A stretch of DNA of 64,000 nucleotides, taken from the NCBI GenBank assembly GCA_018894105.1, contig CM032121.1, forward strand, positions 39,278,230 to 39,342,229, given 5' to 3'. The notes under the pieces are model-generated. The model had not been told where the DNA came from, made no database searches, and saw nothing but the letters and a program-made list of their open reading frames with translations. The stretch's first letter is position 1. Each line of letters begins with the position of its first letter. Below are positions 47,219 through 58,163 of the stretch, piece by piece. Position numbers and translations under genes: made by a program. This stretch comes from Jacaranda mimosifolia. Its lineage: Eukaryota; Streptophyta; Magnoliopsida; Lamiales; Bignoniaceae.

Positions 47219-47259
47219 CACGTAACGGCCCAACAGATATTTCTTTTCTTTCCCACCTG
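47219..47259. promoter_or_regulatory. Degenerated G-box pair upstream of LSF1 copy B
   Basis: Aligned with the copy A sites, the first reads CACGTA (47219-47224) and the second CACCTG (47254-47259). Flanking bases are conserved between the copies, so each core carries its own point change. Confidence 0.65.
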
Positions 47260-47719
47260 GATTTTGTATAATCCGTTTGGATTTTTTGCCACGTCACCAC
47301 CAAAATTATCTTTCTACAAAATGCTTGGGACAATTTAATATCACTTTTCATTTTCTATTCTATTTTCTATTTCATCTTATATTTTAACTTATTATATTTA
47401 TACATAGTGTATTTAATTTTCAATTAATTATTTTTATAAAAAAATATTTAATACATATGTCATATATTCATAAAATGGAATAGAAAATAAAATAGAGAAT
47501 GAAATGGAAGATTTAAACCGAATTCAATATATATATAAGTAAATCTTTTTGGAACAATAATTTCTGAATATATGATCAAATAATAATTATATTTTGTTTG
47601 ATTTTATTTGGACGTTTTTAGGAAGAATAGTTTGGGTGAAAGTTTTTTAATAGGGTGGGGAGGAATATGGTGTATGTTTGATTTTATTGTGAGAGAATAT
47701 TTTGCACTGTAAATGCTAA

Positions 47720-48148
47720 GGCTGTGTTTGGTTGTGAATTGGGTCATTCTCCTAAAATATTTTGGGAGAATGAATTTTGGGTAGTGAGGTTGGGAAATAT
47801 TATGGTTATTTGTCTGTGTTTTGGGAGAATGAATTGGAAAAAAATAGTTTGTTTGTTTGTATTTTGGGGGGGATAAAATGTCACATCAATGACTTTTTTG
47901 TTGGATTTGTGAGGTGAAATGAATATTTTAAAATTATTTATATATATGTATATATATATAGATTGTATGAGTGGTGGTATGTATATATATTTGTAATGAT
48001 GAAAGAATATATGATGCCTTGGGAATAGTAAGAATTTTTTGGGAATAAATTGTGTATTTTGGAGAGTGGAATAGGGGAATATGATTATTTGTTTGTTTAT
48101 GAATTGAGAGTTGGAAAACAAACTGGAAGAATGTAACCAAACAAAGCC
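47720..48148. mobile_element. PIF/Harbinger-type MITE in unit B, 429 bp
   Basis: Inverted ends GGCTGTGTTTGGTTG and, from the right, GGCTTTGTTTGGTTAC; target duplication TAA at 47717-47719 and 48149-48151. The same site in unit A (about 39570-39580) is empty. Same family and nearly the same length as 7794-8224. Confidence 0.85.
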
Positions 48149-48258
48149 TAAGTGAATATATAATTATTTTGTTAGGAGGATGAAAGCGTAATTATATATT
48201 AATACATATAATTATAATGTGAAGATGTATATGTAATGATTACATCTATTTTGAGTAA

Positions 48259-49019
48259 TTAGTTATTGATGCACGTCGTTCCTATGTGCATAGAATCATA
48301 TGCTATTTTGATAGTAATATCCTTTTGTGGTGAACACAGACTTACGACTTCGTTTTATAAGAGAAATTTATCCTTACATTACATGTTCGATAGAACATCC
48401 TTTTGGACTTACATTAATATTGAATAATCTAGCAACTTATAAATAATTCAATAACTACTGATATGCACCTCCACACCCACAAAATAAAATTCATATAACA
48501 TTAATTTCTTTTCAATATTCTCTAGATAATGAATCAAAGAGAATGTTATACTAACATAAATAAAAATATATACGCACAAAGAGAGAACATAACAATAAAT
48601 CAAATTCAAATAAGCGAATGCCACAAAACTTTACTACTATCAAAAGAGAAGTAAAATAATGCATAAAATACAACATTAAAACTACTAAAAAATCATGAGA
48701 CTCAAGAAATATGACTAAGTTAATGAAGATCTACTTACATTTGAAACAAATAATGATGAATTAGTTCTGTAATAAAAAGATTAGTAATGAAAAAAAGAAA
48801 GAAAAAAAAAATGAAAGCATGTATCATTGCCACTAAATATTACCAACGTATTTGCAAATTTTGGATAATGGCAAGAGATTATGTTTATATTGAAGTCGAA
48901 ATAATTAAGGAGTCAAGAAATGTAAATTATATAATTAACACATGAATACATGAATGTTTTGAATATATTAAAATTTGGTACAGTCTGAGTATAAGAGGTT
49001 TTTTTTTAAATAGTATAGA
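48259..49019 (-). mobile_element. Non-autonomous Helitron in unit B, 761 bp
   Basis: On the minus strand it starts TCTATACTATTTAAAA just after an A and ends CTAA just before a T, the A|T target rule of Helitrons (5' TC, 3' CTRR). A small hairpin (TGCAC ... GTGCA) lies 7 nt before the CTAA end. The matching sequence in unit A (CTTA|TTGCTC on the minus strand, near 39690) is an uninterrupted empty site with no duplication. No helicase or other coding content is visible. Confidence 0.85.
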
Positions 49020-49051
49020 TAAGAATACGGCGACATCAAAGAATGAATTTA

Positions 49052-49502
49052 GGGCCTGTTTGGTTTCATTTTCAATACCCATTTTCATTTTCTCCTCAAA
49101 ATGAAAAATAAAAATTATCACTATCTATACTATTTTCAAAACATTATTTTATATATTATCTCTCCATTTTCACCTCATTTCAAACCCTATTACTACCTAT
49201 ATCTACTTTTTTATCTTCTCAATACTTCTCAACCATCATTCACCACAAAAATATTATTTTATATTATATTTCAAATAAATACATATCATATCATCAATTT
49301 AAATTCAAATTCTTTCTTCATTTTTAATACAAAAAATCCGACATCCAAATAAAATTCATTTGCACACCTATATAAACCTATAATTTTAAACACCTCATCC
49401 AAATACAACTCATTTTTAAAAACACTTTTCAAAACTAACTTTCTACTATACATTTTCACTAGAAAATGAAAATGGCCTTAGAAAATAAAACCAAACAGGC
49501 CC
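49052..49502. mobile_element. PIF/Harbinger-type MITE in unit B, 451 bp
   Basis: Inverted ends GGGCCTGTTTGGTTT and the same sequence read from the right; target duplication TTA at 49049-49051 and 49503-49505. Unit A is empty here (near 39715). It lies 32 bp from the Helitron. Type copy of the family also found at 27260, 52700, 56249 and 60114. Confidence 0.88.
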
Positions 49503-49696
49503 TTATGGTTGTACTTTTTCAATTAAAAAATAATTTGGCAAGACGAAACCAAATTGAGCCTTACTATTTTGCAAGAATAGGCTGAATAGCCACCTTGACT
49601 AGTGCTTCATTTTGGGCCCAAAAGCCCAATCCAATTTATCATATGCATACGGGCTACAGCCCAAAAAGTTTGGGTATGTAGTGATAATGATTCAAT

Positions 49697-50597
49697 TAGG
49701 GTTGTCAATGAAGCAGATTTTAATTCAAATTTGATTCGATTATTTAGTATCTTTAATCGATAAAAGATTCAACGGATATGATTCGATTAAAACAATTCGT
49801 AATTCAAAATAAATTGAGCAAATATAGATATAGCTCGATCCGATCGATTAATAATCCGAATCCAAATATATTTAGTATTATACATATATAGTATTATACA
49901 TATGTATACACAGGATCCTATAATAATATCAATGTGGATATTTGAATAAAGGAAGTAATGAACTCCTATGCAATATATCAAATCATGTATTTTTCATATA
50001 AATTGTTAGATTTTGATCTTATTTATATCATAATTACATCATTTATTTCTCTATTTTTATAACAAAAAATGATGCGGGAAGAATAATGAGTATGAGCCGA
50101 ATGCAGTAATATGGAAAGAATGCAATGCAAATCTCGATTTAATCAAAATAAGTTTCTTTTTTATAAAATTTTGAGTCTATAGTTAGTTGATTGAATAATT
50201 AAGTATAACTATGTATTTATAATGCCAAATAAGTACTATTATCTGCAATGAAACCTAAAATGTAATGATTTGATGAATGGATATGATTAAGTTAAATTCT
50301 ATTGTTGCTTTCAAGTGATCAATAGATTTGAAACTTTATTCATTAATCTGTTGTGTATTCTTTTTAAGGATGGTTGTTTTGAATTTGAATTCTACTGAAT
50401 TTTTAGAAAAATAATAAATATATAATAATTTTTGAAATATTCAAATTTGAATTTTTATTTGAAATCGGATTCGAATATAATTATACTAACTACAAATTCA
50501 ATGAATCTTGGATCGGATTTGAATTTAACATATTACTTTCGAATTTAAACTTTGATCCGACATGGTTCGCTCCGAATCCGACCTATTAACAACCCTA
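49697..50597. mobile_element. Non-autonomous hAT element in unit B, 901 bp
   Basis: Ends TAGGGTTGTCAATGAAGC and, from the right, TAGGGTTGTTAATAGG; flanks GATTCAAT (49689-49696) and GGTCCAAT (50598-50605), an 8-bp duplication with two mismatches. Same family as 39795-40347 but a different insertion point and extra internal DNA. Confidence 0.75.
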
Positions 50598-51176
50598 GGT
50601 CCAATGTAGGACAAAGTAAGTCATAAATCAGACAAAAAAATACCCAGCAAATTAAAATCTTCAAATTTAGTGACTATCAAAAGCAATCTGTTCCTCCTTG
50701 AGCACTAATTTTGTTTATAATGTGGAGTCACCAATGAATCCATTTGCCGTTAAAGTTATACATCCACGTTTTCAATGTTTCTTTCTTGCCCTGTAACTTG
50801 TAAGACTTCCAAAAAGGATACTAAGCTATTCACCCATGTAGAATTCCTAATCAATACTCCAATTTCTTCTTTGGAGGCGCAAATAATTATTGTTACATAT
50901 AATATTTTGAGATTTCTTTTTACCTATAATAGATGCAAGAATTTCTATTTCCAAGTTTGATTAGGATATATTTACTTTAGTACAACATATGTTCAATCTT
51001 ATGATTTCAAATTAACTAACAATTTTGATGTCGTTAAAAGTTAAGCTTTTGAGATGAGTAGGATTGACAAAAGGGATTATAAGATCCATCGAAAGCCTAT
51101 ACTTATATGAGTTGTGATTGCTTCATTATATTAGTAAATATCATTACATTTAATTTAGCATACATTTTATCTGTAG

Positions 51177-51378
51177 TTTTTTTTTTTTTTTAGAACTTAC
51201 AATGACGAATTTATCATTTCAACAAGACAAGATTATCCTATTATTGAAATCGAATCAAGTAATTTAAAGTACAAACTTCGTATCTTTTATGCACATAAAG
51301 ATCTCATTCGGATTCGAACTCCTGACCTCCCACAAAATGGGGGAGACTTATGTAATTTAGCTAGAAGAAGCCACTCAA
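51177..51378 (-). mobile_element. Possible SINE remnant
   Basis: On the minus strand a B-box-like GGAGTTCGAATCC follows an ACATAAGTCTCCCCC stretch, and the element ends in an A run (plus-strand T run at 51177-51191). The flanks share only ATCTGTA, so the boundaries are uncertain. Confidence 0.4.
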
Positions 51379-51520
51379 CATGCATCCATCTGTATATTTC
51401 AGCGTTCGTAAATGCCACAATATACATTTATCTATATATTTAAATGTTCATAAATACCACGACATGCATCCATATGTAAACTTAAATTTCTGTGAAACAT
51501 TAAAAAAAAAATCATTATTA

Positions 51521-51870
51521 AGAGGGTGTTTGGGTGAACTTATAAGTTCCTCAAAACATTTTATAAGATGTTTAAACGCTTATCAGTTGATAAAAAGTAT
51601 TTGGTAAATTTTTTAAAAAAAGAGCTTATAAGATTCTAAAATAAGATGTTAGAAGTTTATAAGTTCTTTTAAAAAAAGTAAGGAGACCCTAACTTATTTT
51701 AAAATCTTAACAAACTTCTTCATTTTTAACCATTTTAATTATAAAATTACCATTATTAACATCTTATACGCTCCAACATCTTATTTTATCAAAACACTTC
51801 AACAACTTATTTTAAAAATAGGATCTAACATCTTATAAGATGTTTAAAATAAGCTTAGCCAAACACCCTA
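51521..51870. mobile_element. MITE of the GTGTTTGG...CTTATAAG family
   Basis: Inverted ends AGGGTGTTTGGG and, from the right, AGGGTGTTTGGC; many internal TTATAAG and AACATCTTATAAG blocks. It resembles 40501-40903. TTAAG and ATAAG flank it, an imperfect short duplication. Confidence 0.65.
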
Positions 51871-52699
51871 TAAGTTGATAAATGTTACAAGTGTTTATAT
51901 TTAAATATGATGCATTGGACAAGAAAAACATAATACATCACATATTTCATATGAAAAGCACTTATTTTAGGAATGGCAATGAGGCGAGTCAAAACTTGAA
52001 GTCGAGTTCAATCCGTTCCAAATGGGATGGATTTAGGGTGACTAAACGAGACATGGATTGGGATAGAAAGCACGATTTTCATAACTTGAATTATTTGAGG
52101 TGAAGTATGAGGTTTACCTAACTCGCCTGCCCCACTGCCATCCCTACCCAGGTTGCAACATTTGAATGCAAACATCTATTCTTAAAGAAAATCTTAACAA
52201 AATATGCCAAAAATCCAACTTTCTAGAGGATCCCATTTGACTAAAAAAGAAACATACCTGTTCTAAAAGGACCACCATTGTGTGTTTCATGTTTGAGGCA
52301 GTTAGCAAATATAAATGAAACTTTCAATAAATGAATAATCCTTTTCAAATGTCACTAATGGCGATGCATCACCTTCCTAGCAATAATTAAAAACCTGATT
52401 TACATTTCCCTAGCTTAAATGGGAGATTAAGATATTATATATAGAATTAAATTAATGGCTATGTGAATATATTCCATAAAAGGTGAAGCATCACCATCAA
52501 TCAAGTGAATAATTTTCCCAAGGAAGGAAAAATAATCAAAAGAATGCTTTGTGCTCGTTACCACAAAATCCTATCTATCAAGTAGGCCATCTGTTGCGTT
52601 GTCCCTAGAATAGAGAGAGCACAATGTTTGGCAGAGAAGTGTTAACCGAATTTTGGGTTTAGGTTTTTATTTTTAATGACATTGATTAGGCTGTACTTT
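51871..52699. other. Intergenic, nothing recognised
   Basis: Short open frames only. About 51975-52145 has the GAGGCGAGTC/ACTCGCCTGCCCC character of a decayed hAT-type element, but no paired ends were established. Confidence 0.5.
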
Positions 52700-52869
52700 T
52701 AGAGCCGGTTTAGTTATGTTTTCGTTTTCATTTTATATTTTTATTATTTTCAAAATTTAAATAGATAGTTATAAAAATAATTTGAAAATGAATTTGTATT
52801 TGAATATTTTGTTTGAAAGTAATTTTTATATTTGATTTAATAGGCTGTATGTGGAGAAAAATTGACAGC

Positions 52870-52904
<35 letters not shown>

Positions 52905-53034
52905 ATAAATATATATTATTGAAAAATATGTTCTAAAAAATGAGCTGCAATTTTGATAAAAATATCAAAAATTAATGATAAATTTTTAAATAGTGGAAAA
53001 AATGAGAAATTATTTTGAAAACAAAACCAAACAA
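52700..53034. mobile_element. MITE (TGTTTGG family), decayed
   Basis: The left AGAGCCGGTTTAGTTATG and right AAACCAAACAAG ends and the interior resemble 56249-56585. Direct repeats GCTGTACTTT occur at 52690-52699 and 53035-53044. An (AT)n/(GA)n tract sits at 52869-52904. Confidence 0.55.
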
Positions 53035-53074
53035 GCTGTACTTTCTCACCAAAACACATTCAGTGGTCACTTAA

Positions 53075-53497
53075 CACTACAAGAAAATATAATATTAGTG
53101 ACAAAATAAAAATTGTCGCTAATAACGTACATTAAGTGGCAATAGCTTTTATCTTGTCGTTAATGATAATTTTTAAGTAACAATAATTTTTATCTTGTCG
53201 TAAAATAACTAAATAGTGACAAAAATTAATGTTTTAAATTGTCACAATTAATAATTGATGACAACTTAGTGACAATAAAAATTGTCACTACAATTTGTAA
53301 TAAGATTTTCTTTGTCACCATATGTGTGTCACTAATTATTTATGATGACAACTCTAACCTATTCTTTTCACTATTTAGTTTGTAAAAATCATTAAGGTGA
53401 CAAAATTAAATTTTTTGTCACATAATATACATAATTAGTGACAACTTTTATATTATCATTTACTATTTTGTTACAATTTTATTTTTTTCTTATAGTG
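53075..53497. mobile_element. CACTA-type MITE, 423 bp
   Basis: Ends CACTACAAGAAAATATA and, from the right, CACTATAAGAAAAAAAT; target duplication TAA at 53072-53074 and 53498-53500. The interior is full of GTGACAA/TTGTCAC motifs. Same family as 57556-57998. No transposase. Confidence 0.9.
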
Positions 53498-53507
53498 TAA
53501 GTGTAAC

Positions 53508-54570
53508 TAGACTTGGCAAAATTCAATCCATACCCACAGGTTCCCGTGGATACCCAAAAAAAAAAAATGGGTAATGTGCCTTGTTTCTCCTACCCAAAAA
53601 ATTGCGTGTAATTTTACCCGTACCCAATTTACCCGCCATCTTTTGGCCCAACCCGCGGGTACCCACGGGTTACTCGTAAATATTTTATTTTTATTTATAT
53701 ATATATATATTTTTACATATAAATATTTTTAATCTAAATATTAATTTTTGATTTCATAAATTAAAAATTTATAGCAAATTAAATTAAATTATATCCTAAA
53801 ACAACTTATTGTGCATATTCCAATGGATACAACATCTTATTCCACAAGAACAACAATGTTTATTGATATTTAAAATTTCAATTCAAAAAACTTTTGGCAT
53901 GTAATGAAATTTAAGTTTGAACTTTTGAATGTGATATACTTTAATATATATTATATATTATATATACATATAAATATATATATTATATTTATATATATTT
54001 ACACATAAATATTTTTAATCTAAATATTAATTTTTGATTTCATAAATTAAAAATTTATAGCAAATTAAATTAAATTATATCCTAAAACAATTTGTTGTGC
54101 ATATTCCTATGAATGCAACATCTTCTTCCACAAGAACAACAATGTTTGATTGATATTTAAATTTTTAATTCAAAATTTTTTTGGCATGTAATGGAATTTA
54201 AGTTTGAACTTTTGAATGTGATGTACTTTAAATTTGATAGATTTTGAATACTTTAAGATAAAAATTTTAAACTACAATATTATTAATATACTTTAAGTAT
54301 TTATTCAATTTAATATTTGAAATTTGTAGTTTTTTTTTAAGTTTTATTTAGTTAATATTTGAGTAACATCATATTTACGTTTAAATATTAAAAAAATAAA
54401 TAAATAAATTACGAGTACCCGTGGATTAGCCGTTATCCATTCTCATGGGTAATGGGTCCTCCTCTATTTCGTACTCAATAAAAAATAAATAATTTTATTC
54501 GTAGATAAATTTACCCAACCTATTAGTATTCATCATTGGGTTATCCATGGGTCCCCAATTACTAGGTTTA
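53508..54570. mobile_element. Non-autonomous hAT element, 1.06 kb, abutting the CACTA MITE
   Basis: Perfect 8-bp duplication AGTGTAAC at 53500-53507 and 54571-54578. Imperfect ends TAGACTTGGCAAAATTC and, from the right, TAAACCTAGTAATTGG. Subterminal regions are rich in GGGTACCC-type motifs (for example GCGGGTACCCACGGG). The interior contains a tandem duplication of about 286 bp (first copy about 53686-53950, second about 53975-54235). Confidence 0.85.
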
Positions 54571-54578
54571 AGTGTAAC

Positions 54579-55008
54579 GCAATAAAGGTAAGATTAAGAA
54601 TTCAAACCCAACAATCTTGTAACATTAGTGTGTATAAATAAATACTTTCTCACCAAAACACACCAAGACACAAATATCGAGGGCCCCACACATTTGTAAG
54701 TTGGTCTGACAAGAATATCAATATAAAAAATTTGAAGCTCAATTTAAAAACACACACACACAATAGAAAATTCAAATGCCAAAACAGATGCATACTACTT
54801 TGAAATACATAATAATTCCAAATTTATTAAAACTAGTAGAATAAATTATGGTATTTTTTGGGCAAATATAAGCACTTAAAATAGATGCATATACGGTTAT
54901 TAAGTAGTAAAACAAAGATAAAGACAGCTAGAATAAAATAAAAAATAGATACAACTTGCACAGGGTACCAACTTATGAGCAGAGAGTACAACACAACTGT
55001 CCAGACCC
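54579..55008. other. Downstream flank of the DUF1645 gene
   Basis: AT-rich 3' flank; the 3' UTR of the gene at 55009 must lie in its right part. Nothing else was recognised. Confidence 0.5.
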
Positions 55009-55806
55009 TCAGGAGCGTGGGAAACTTTTACCCAAGCTGCTGAAGACGAAAAGGCCTACCAGGTCTTGCCTGTAGGGTAGATATGATTTCTTCTTATCCA
55101 CTTCCTTCATTGCTCTGTTCCGTGCATATAGAACTTCGTGCGCCGAAGGCGATCCCTGCGCACCGACGGAGGAGGAGCTGCCCGCTCCCTTTCCCTTGGC
55201 TTTTTTTGGTACTGTGATTGACAGTTTTTCTTCCCGGTTTTTCGGAGACAAAAAGACGAAACTGTCCTGACCCTCGCTATTGCTACGCCGCAGGAAATCG
55301 CGAAATTTCCACCGCTTTGACGCAGATCCGGTGGAATTGCTCTTCTTACATCGGCTCGGAGACTGCTGATCAGCCGCGTTCGGCCGCCAAACGCAGTATG
55401 TACCAGCAGGAATATTCGCCAATTCATCGTCTTCCGATGACGAACACGAAGGAGGATTATCAAGCTCGTGATTCTCGCGATTTTCAAGAAAAAGTTTACT
55501 CAGCGGAACCTTAATAGTCGATTCCAATCGCTTGTTTTTGCTGCTTTGGCTGGATTCGCCGTCTTTGTTCAGCAAAAGATCACGGTTGAAAACTGGAAAA
55601 ACAGGCCCGATTTGCCCTTCGCAGAAGCGTTCATCGGCTAAAACTTCACCATCTTCGCGTACCAAGGAGAATTCAAAATCTTCTCCGTCGTTTCCGTTCC
55701 TAACGAAGTTCTCCGCGACCACTTTTACCGCGATTTCCGCTAAGCTATTAGATGAATAGCTGTTAAAGCTAGGGCACGCGTACTCATTTTCTTGTTCATT
55801 TTCCAT
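55009..55806 (-). CDS. DUF1645 family protein, intronless, 265 aa
   Basis: A single open frame of higher GC content than its surroundings. Plant DUF1645 proteins are mostly uncharacterised; members have been linked to stress response and, in rice, grain length. Family landmarks are present: acidic N-terminal FEFSLV (44-49), IGPVFPVFNRDLL (66-78), CVWRP (138-142), the basic KRWKFRDFLRRSNSEG block (164-179) and the near-C-terminal KSYLPYRQDLVG motif (240-251). The Lys/Arg-rich KKAKGKGAG (201-209) could be a nuclear-localisation or binding segment. No signal peptide or membrane span. The first ATG is in good position, with an upstream TATA-like sequence about 55 bp away. Function unknown. Confidence 0.93.
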   Translation of the reverse strand: MENEQENEYACPSFNSYSSNSLAEIAVKVVAENFVRNGNDGEDFEFSLVREDGEVLADERFCEGQIGPVFPVFNRDLLLNKDGESSQSSKNKRLESTIKVPLSKLFLENRENHELDNPPSCSSSEDDELANIPAGTYCVWRPNAADQQSPSRCKKSNSTGSASKRWKFRDFLRRSNSEGQDSFVFLSPKNREEKLSITVPKKAKGKGAGSSSSVGAQGSPSAHEVLYARNRAMKEVDKKKSYLPYRQDLVGLFVFSSLGKSFPRS

Positions 55807-55858
55807 TGTATAGATCTCAGTCTGTCAGTCACCTCGCGTTTGTGTGTATAATGCGTAT

Positions 55859-55866
55859 GTATATAA
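55859..55866 (-). promoter_or_regulatory. TATA-like box upstream of the DUF1645 gene
   Basis: TTATATAC on the minus strand, 53-60 bp before the start codon, in a short AT stretch between more GC-rich segments. Position suggests a short 5' UTR. Not otherwise supported. Confidence 0.4.
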
Positions 55867-56248
55867 CATATGCTGGTTGAGGAGAGAAGAAAACAGAGGA
55901 ATTAAGGAGGGAGACGGGGGGGTTTGTCTTGTATACGCGGGGACTTCGGACTTCTAGATGAAATTGGGTGGAGTGCTAAAACAGTAAACAAAAATTAAAT
56001 TAATTAAAGGAAAGGTCTTTTAGTTAGAAACTTCCCACGATAAAAAAAATATCTTTCGCATATATTAATAAGTATTTAATTCTAATTAAAAATTATTCGG
56101 GTTCAAATCGACAAATTATTGGTGTGGGTAGATCAGGGATACAAAAGAATTGAGTTAGGGGCTGTTTGGTTTTATTTTTATTTTCAAAATAATTCGGGTT
56201 CGAATTGACAAATTAAAAGTGGGGGTAGATTAGGGATGCAAACGAGTT
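55867..56248. other. Upstream region of the DUF1645 gene and intergenic DNA
   Basis: The first 100 bp, purine-rich on the plus strand (GAGGAGAGAAGAAAACAGAGG), are probably promoter or 5' flank. A partial duplication follows: AATTCGGGTTCGAATTGACAAATT-like sequence occurs near 56094 and near 56201, each followed by a GTGGGGGTAGAT/GGATGCAAA block. Confidence 0.5.
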
Positions 56249-56585
56249 GATTTAGGAGCTATTTGGTTTTATTTTCATTATTTCTAAAATTTAAAAAGTT
56301 AATTAGTGGAAATAAATTGAAAATGAGTTTGTATTTGGATGAAATGTTAGAAATGTATTGATAATGTTGGTTTTAATAGGTTATAGGTGGAGAAAGATAG
56401 AAATAATGGAATAGAGAGAGAAAATATATAGATTATTGGGAAAAGATATATAGGTTATTGGAAAACGGGTTTTGAAAGTAAAAATAAAAATGATGTTGGA
56501 TGAAAATTTCTAAAAAGTGATGGTTTTCATTTTTGGAATAGTAGAAAATGGAAAAAGTGAGTGTGGAAATAAAACCAAGTGGGTC
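56249..56585. mobile_element. MITE (TGTTTGG family)
   Basis: Left end GGAGCTATTTGGTTTTATT, right end AAAACCAAGTGGGTC. Strongly similar to 27260-27598 over most of its length. Target duplication not clear. Confidence 0.6.
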
Positions 56586-57555
56586 TGGCGAGTTTTATGA
56601 GCTGAGTTCAAATTAACTCAATAAGCTGAATTGGGCTAGATTTTTATTTTGAGTAGATTGCGAGCTGTTTTTATTTATGCTTAGGGCTCATGAGTCGATA
56701 TATAATTAATTATTATTTTTATTTTATTAAAAAATATATTATATTACTTTTATTTTATTTTGAGTTTGAGAAGTTGTTTATAATTCACTTAACAATTCGA
56801 ACTTAATTGAATCGAATTCAAGTTTTTATCAAGTCTAGTTCGAATTTAAAATATTAGGCTTGTTGAGCTCGAGTTCAATTTCAAATTTTTTTTCTAAATT
56901 CAACTTAATTCAATTCAATTGCACTCCTAAAATAGACTATTAAAAAATCGAATCAAATCAAATTAAAATGAAGCTATTTCCTAAAAGCCTGTGTAAGGTT
57001 AAAAGTTATGTCATTTGATAAGTAATTGTTGTTGATGTGGCTTATTCACGCATTTAGAGTATTATATGAATTTCGGTTGGTAAAACAAAACAAAAAAAAA
57101 ATCATATTGGTGACAATATCTAAACTCACTAGATGTAAATATGAAAAAATATATATGTTAATTCATTAATTTTTATATTTATTTTTAATTTTTTTAAATT
57201 GACTTTTAAAATTTAAAAAAATATTTAACTAATAGACAAATCAAATATTGTCGCGCATGAAATTAAGATACTTAAAGCAACAAAATGATTGAAGAAGAAG
57301 GAAGCAAATGGTAATATTTTGGTAATCTGAATCACATTTTGTGATTAACAAAACAAATACCAATCAAAACCCACCACTTCATCTCATAATTATAGCAAGA
57401 ATTCGTGCTCTCTTAATAAGCCAAAGACACGACAACAAATAACTCTACATCAAAACAAGAAAAACATTGCAAGAAGTTGGCCAATTCTGTCAATCAAATT
57501 CAAGGAGATCAACGATGTTCACGGTATTATAAAATATATCAAGATGTTCAAGGCA
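56586..57555. other. Intergenic with hAT-like fragment
   Basis: 56586-56930 resembles the GAGTTCGAACTCAA/GCTCGAG type of sequence at 3461-4415 and 4893-5237 and ends in TTGCACTCCTAAAATAG, likely a decayed hAT-type element. The rest holds no recognised feature. Confidence 0.45.
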
Positions 57556-57998
57556 TACTATAAAAAAATATAATATTAGCGATAAAATAATAAGTGACAA
57601 AGTAAAAAATATCACTAATAATATGTATTGAGTGACAATAGCTTTTATCTTATCACTGATAACCAATTTTTAAGTGATAAGAATTTTTATCTTGTTACAA
57701 CATGACTCAATAGTGATAAAAATTAATATTTTAAGTTGTCACCGTTAACAATTAGTGAAACCTCTTTAGTGACAATAAAAACTGTCATTATAATTTGTGA
57801 CAAGATTTTTATTGTCACTATAAGTGTGTCACTAATTGTTTGTAGTGACAACTTTAACACTATTTTTATCGCTATTAAGTTTGTAAAAATCATTAAGGTG
57901 ACAAAATAAATTTTTTTATCACTTAATATACATAATTAGTGATAACTTTTACATTGTCACTTACTATTTTGTCACTAATATATTTTTTTCTTGCAGTG
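57556..57998. mobile_element. CACTA-type MITE, 443 bp
   Basis: Right end read inward CACTGCAAGAAAAAAATAT; left end TACTATAAAAAAATATA has lost the first C. Perfect target duplication GCA at 57553-57555 and 57999-58001. The interior matches 53075-53497 (GTGACAA, TTGTCAC and AATCATTAAGGTGACAAAAT blocks). Confidence 0.85.
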
Positions 57999-58163
57999 GC
58001 ATATGTCATCAAGGCGCTCAAATTGCATCAATATATTGTTTGAAGAGCTCATTGAATTAAATTTGACTTGGGATTATAATGCAAACTTATCGACCTAACA
58101 TTATTGAATGAAGATTCAAATCAGAGATTGTATCTACAATTAATCAAATACTATAAATATTAA

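Larger units (their letters stand above)
41440..51095. repeat. Segmental tandem duplication, unit B (carries LSF1 copy B)
   Basis: Pairs with 33645-41355. The right end matches unit A up to about GGGATTATAAGATCCATC (51070s to 51095). It is about 2 kb longer than unit A because it holds a Helitron, two PIF/Harbinger MITEs and a larger hAT copy. Confidence 0.92.

Noticed and set aside
55107..55487. Minus-strand frame of 126 codons
   Set aside because: Shadow of the DUF1645 frame; no family features of its own.
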